Source: Clostridium_AD sp051278035 (GTDB lineage: Bacteria > Bacillota > Clostridia > Clostridiales > Clostridiaceae). From it: a stretch of DNA of 7,144 nucleotides. Each line of letters opens with the position of its first letter. The stretch's first letter is position 1. Below are positions 6,286 through 7,144 of the stretch, piece by piece. Below the pieces are notes generated by a model. That model made no database searches. It saw nothing but the letters and a program-made list of their open reading frames with translations, and was not told where the DNA came from. The position numbers and the translations under genes were made by a program. The stretch is from contig NZ_JBNMNU010000201.1 in the NCBI RefSeq assembly GCF_051278035.1, forward strand, positions 1-7,144, in the 5' to 3' direction.

Positions 6286-6312
6286 ATCTATTGTAGTTTT
6301 AAGATAGATGAA
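6286..6312 (-). other. Intron target: 5' exon with IBS1, IBS2 and hairpin arm
   Basis: IBS1 is ATAGAT (6291-6286) and IBS2 is CTACA (6296-6292). IBS1 also forms the start of the second arm of an inverted repeat whose first arm is TTCATCTAT (6312-6304). The arm ATAGAT|GAA is split by the intron after T: GAA lies on the far side at 4357-4355. Without the intron the site would be a 9-bp stem with a 12-nt loop. No U-run follows in the joined exons, so it does not look like a standard terminator. Confidence 0.65.
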
Positions 6313-6383
6313 CAATATTAGAAAATGGCGACAAAAACCATACTATCTTCTTTCTAACGTAACATTATTTTTAGTGATGAACA

Positions 6384-6650
6384 CTATTTTGCTTGAGTTG
6401 AAATAGGTAGTGTAGTCTCTTTCCACTCGCCATTTAAATTCCCCCAATAGTTACCTGTTTGTCTATCTAATATTATATAATAATTTCCTGCTACTTGTAT
6501 GTACTCATAACGGTTTGAATTTTGTACCTGTTGAAGCGATTTAGTTTCATTATTTGTGTTGGTTTTTAATGATTGAGAGATGAACCAAGAACTTAAAACC
6601 ATACATAAACCTAAAAAAACAATTGAAAAAGCACAAAGATTTTTTTTCAA
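6384..6650 (-). CDS. Small membrane-anchored protein, function unknown
   Basis: This 88-residue protein has an N-terminal hydrophobic segment (about 7-25) after MKKN, consistent with a signal anchor or uncleaved signal peptide. Next is a polar linker rich in N, T, S and Q (29-46), and then a short domain of about 40 residues with YEYIQVAGNYYIILDRQTGNYW (48-69). Small exported Firmicutes proteins often carry a similar YIILD..TG..W element, but I cannot name a family. LGLC at 13-16 is not a valid lipobox. The start is TTG at 6650, preceded by AAGGGGGG with about 8-nt spacing; no in-frame ATG fits better. Its promoter lies at 6753-6726, giving a leader of about 70 nt. No strong terminator follows, so transcription may continue into the group II intron and the gene cluster beyond. 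Confidence 0.7.
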   Translation of the reverse strand: MKKNLCAFSIVFLGLCMVLSSWFISQSLKTNTNNETKSLQQVQNSNRYEYIQVAGNYYIILDRQTGNYWGNLNGEWKETTLPISTQAK

Positions 6651-6706
6651 AGTAATGTCCCCCCTTCTATAATTTTAAATATTGCACCGCCATATTTTAC
6701 AATCCC

Positions 6707-6721
6707 GAAACAACTTGTCTC
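6707..6721. promoter_or_regulatory. 15-bp dyad overlapping the predicted transcription start
   Basis: On the minus strand GAGACAAGTTGTTTC is symmetric at every position except one pair and the centre. It starts about 4 nt after the -10 element and covers the expected +1. The inner ACAACTTGT is conserved in the other module copy. Its position suits a repressor operator; no cognate regulator is visible. Confidence 0.42.
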
Positions 6722-6725
6722 TTAA

Positions 6726-6753
6726 ATCATACCATAAAAAACCATTTTTACAA
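6726..6753 (-). promoter_or_regulatory. Extended -10 SigA-type promoter
   Basis: The minus strand has TGGTATGAT (6734-6726) as an extended -10, one mismatch from consensus. TTGTAA (6753-6748) lies 16 nt upstream, or TTTGTA at 17 nt. It is conserved with the promoter at 1665-1691. It would drive the small protein gene at 6650 and, by readthrough, possibly the intron and the acetyltransferase cluster. Confidence 0.65.
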
Positions 6754-6761
6754 ATGCACAT

Positions 6762-6811
6762 AGGCTGCTACAGTAATCAAAACTTTATAGTTATGATTAC
6801 TGTAGCAGCCT
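6762..6811. repeat. Perfect 18-bp inverted repeat
   Basis: The arms at 6762-6779 and 6794-6811 are exact complements (the first begins AGGCTGCTACAGTAATCA). The 14-nt loop can add a short AACT/AGTT pairing. It lies between the terminator's U-tract and the -35 region. On the minus strand no U-run follows it, so it is not itself a classic terminator for these genes. The equivalent at 1693-1749 keeps the left arm and loop but has lost most of the complementarity. Confidence 0.75.
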
Positions 6812-6812
6812 T

Positions 6813-6843
6813 AAAAAATAGAAAAGAGCATTTCCGCTCTTTT
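6813..6843 (-). terminator. Rho-independent terminator of the partial gene
   Basis: On the minus strand AAAAGAGC and GCTCTTTT form a perfect 8-bp stem with a 6-nt loop, followed by CTATTTTTT. It lies 55 nt after the stop codon at 6898. The stem is symmetric enough to work on the plus strand as well, but no plus-strand gene ends here. Confidence 0.75.
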
Positions 6844-6897
6844 GCGTAATACAGGAAACTTATTCATTAATTATATAATGATATTAATACATTTTTC

Positions 6898-7144
6898 TTA
6901 TGATAAAGGATTAATTACTATAGGCGCATTAACGTCAGGTACAGGTAGTAATTGTACTGGAAATTCGGATTCACCATTTATTGCTGGTATTACTACCCTT
7001 ATACCTTCGTCATTTGAAGATTCTTTAATATCTGGAATATACCCTTTTTCAGTTGATTTAATTATTATTCTACTGGACCTATCTTCAATCTTACTACCAT
7101 CTCTGTTTGGAAAATTAATAGATAGTAAAGCAATACAACTAATA
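6898..7144 (-). CDS. C-terminal part of an unrecognised protein (cut by window edge)
   Basis: An open frame enters from the window edge and ends at TAA (6900-6898), giving the last 81 residues. The visible part contains FPNRDGSKIEDRSSRIIIK, then an acidic stretch (PDIKESSNDEG) and a proline- and valine-rich end (QLLPVPDVNAPIVINPLS). No membrane segment, cysteine cluster or catalytic motif is visible and I do not recognise the family. There is no in-frame ATG in the visible part, so the start lies outside. A good terminator 55 nt downstream, spacing like the neighbours and codon use like the other AT-rich genes here support a real gene. Confidence 0.65.
   Translation of the reverse strand, partial: ISCIALLSINFPNRDGSKIEDRSSRIIIKSTEKGYIPDIKESSNDEGIRVVIPAINGESEFPVQLLPVPDVNAPIVINPLS

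Larger units (their letters stand above)
6698..6850 (-). repeat. Intergenic terminator-promoter module, copy 2
   Basis: This is the second copy of the unit at 1637-1790, in the same orientation and with its starts 5,061 bp apart. In order of transcription it contains a perfect terminator stem (6843-6813), an 18-bp hairpin (6811-6762), an extended -10 promoter (6753-6726) and a 15-bp dyad (6721-6707). This copy has the more intact hairpin. It separates the partial gene ending at 6898 from the gene starting at 6650. Confidence 0.8.

Noticed and set aside
1637..6850. Integron-like gene cassette array
   Set aside because: Single small genes in one orientation separated by repeats suggested it, but I found no consistent RYYYAAC/GTTRRRY site pairs, no integrase, and the genes at 4269-1816 form an operon without repeats between them.

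Overview
The window looks like an AT-rich accessory region from a low-GC Gram-positive bacterium (Firmicutes; Clostridia or Bacillales cannot be separated from this sequence alone). The grounds are strong GGAGG-type ribosome binding sites, TTG/GTG start codons, extended -10 promoters, U-tract terminators and protein families common in that phylum. Every gene I can support lies on the minus strand, so transcription runs from high to low coordinates.

Layout, in the direction of transcription. At 7144-6898 is the C-terminal part of an unrecognised protein that continues beyond the window. At 6850-6698 is a compact intergenic module: a terminator, a near-perfect 18-bp hairpin and an extended -10 promoter with a dyad at the expected transcription start. 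It serves a small membrane-anchored protein (6650-6384, TTG start). A complete group II intron (6285-4358) follows, with its own reverse transcriptase/maturase (5816-4455). It sits in what would otherwise be the leader of a gene cluster: two RimJ/RimL-like GNAT acetyltransferases (4269-3727 and 3684-3061), a membrane protein with a DUF5412-like C-terminal domain (3018-2353) and a five-helix membrane protein (2274-1816). A terminator at 1783-1750 closes this cluster. It is part of a second, diverged copy of the intergenic module (1790-1637), which carries the promoter for another GNAT gene (1577-1101). After a roughly 300-nt gene-free stretch with two palindromes come a small four-helix membrane protein (799-449) and a truncated fragment resembling DUF2691 (239-105).

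How the parts relate. The acetyltransferases and small membrane proteins are typical lineage-variable cargo; nothing ties them to one pathway. The intron lies in the sense direction between the promoter at 6753-6726 and the GNAT cluster. I see no strong terminator between the small gene at 6650-6384 and the intron, so transcripts of the cluster may contain the intron and lose it by splicing.

The best candidates for new biology are the intron's palindromic target and the duplicated terminator-hairpin-promoter module with its conserved ACAACTTGT dyad. I found no CRISPR array, tRNA, rRNA, transposase or recognisable defence system.
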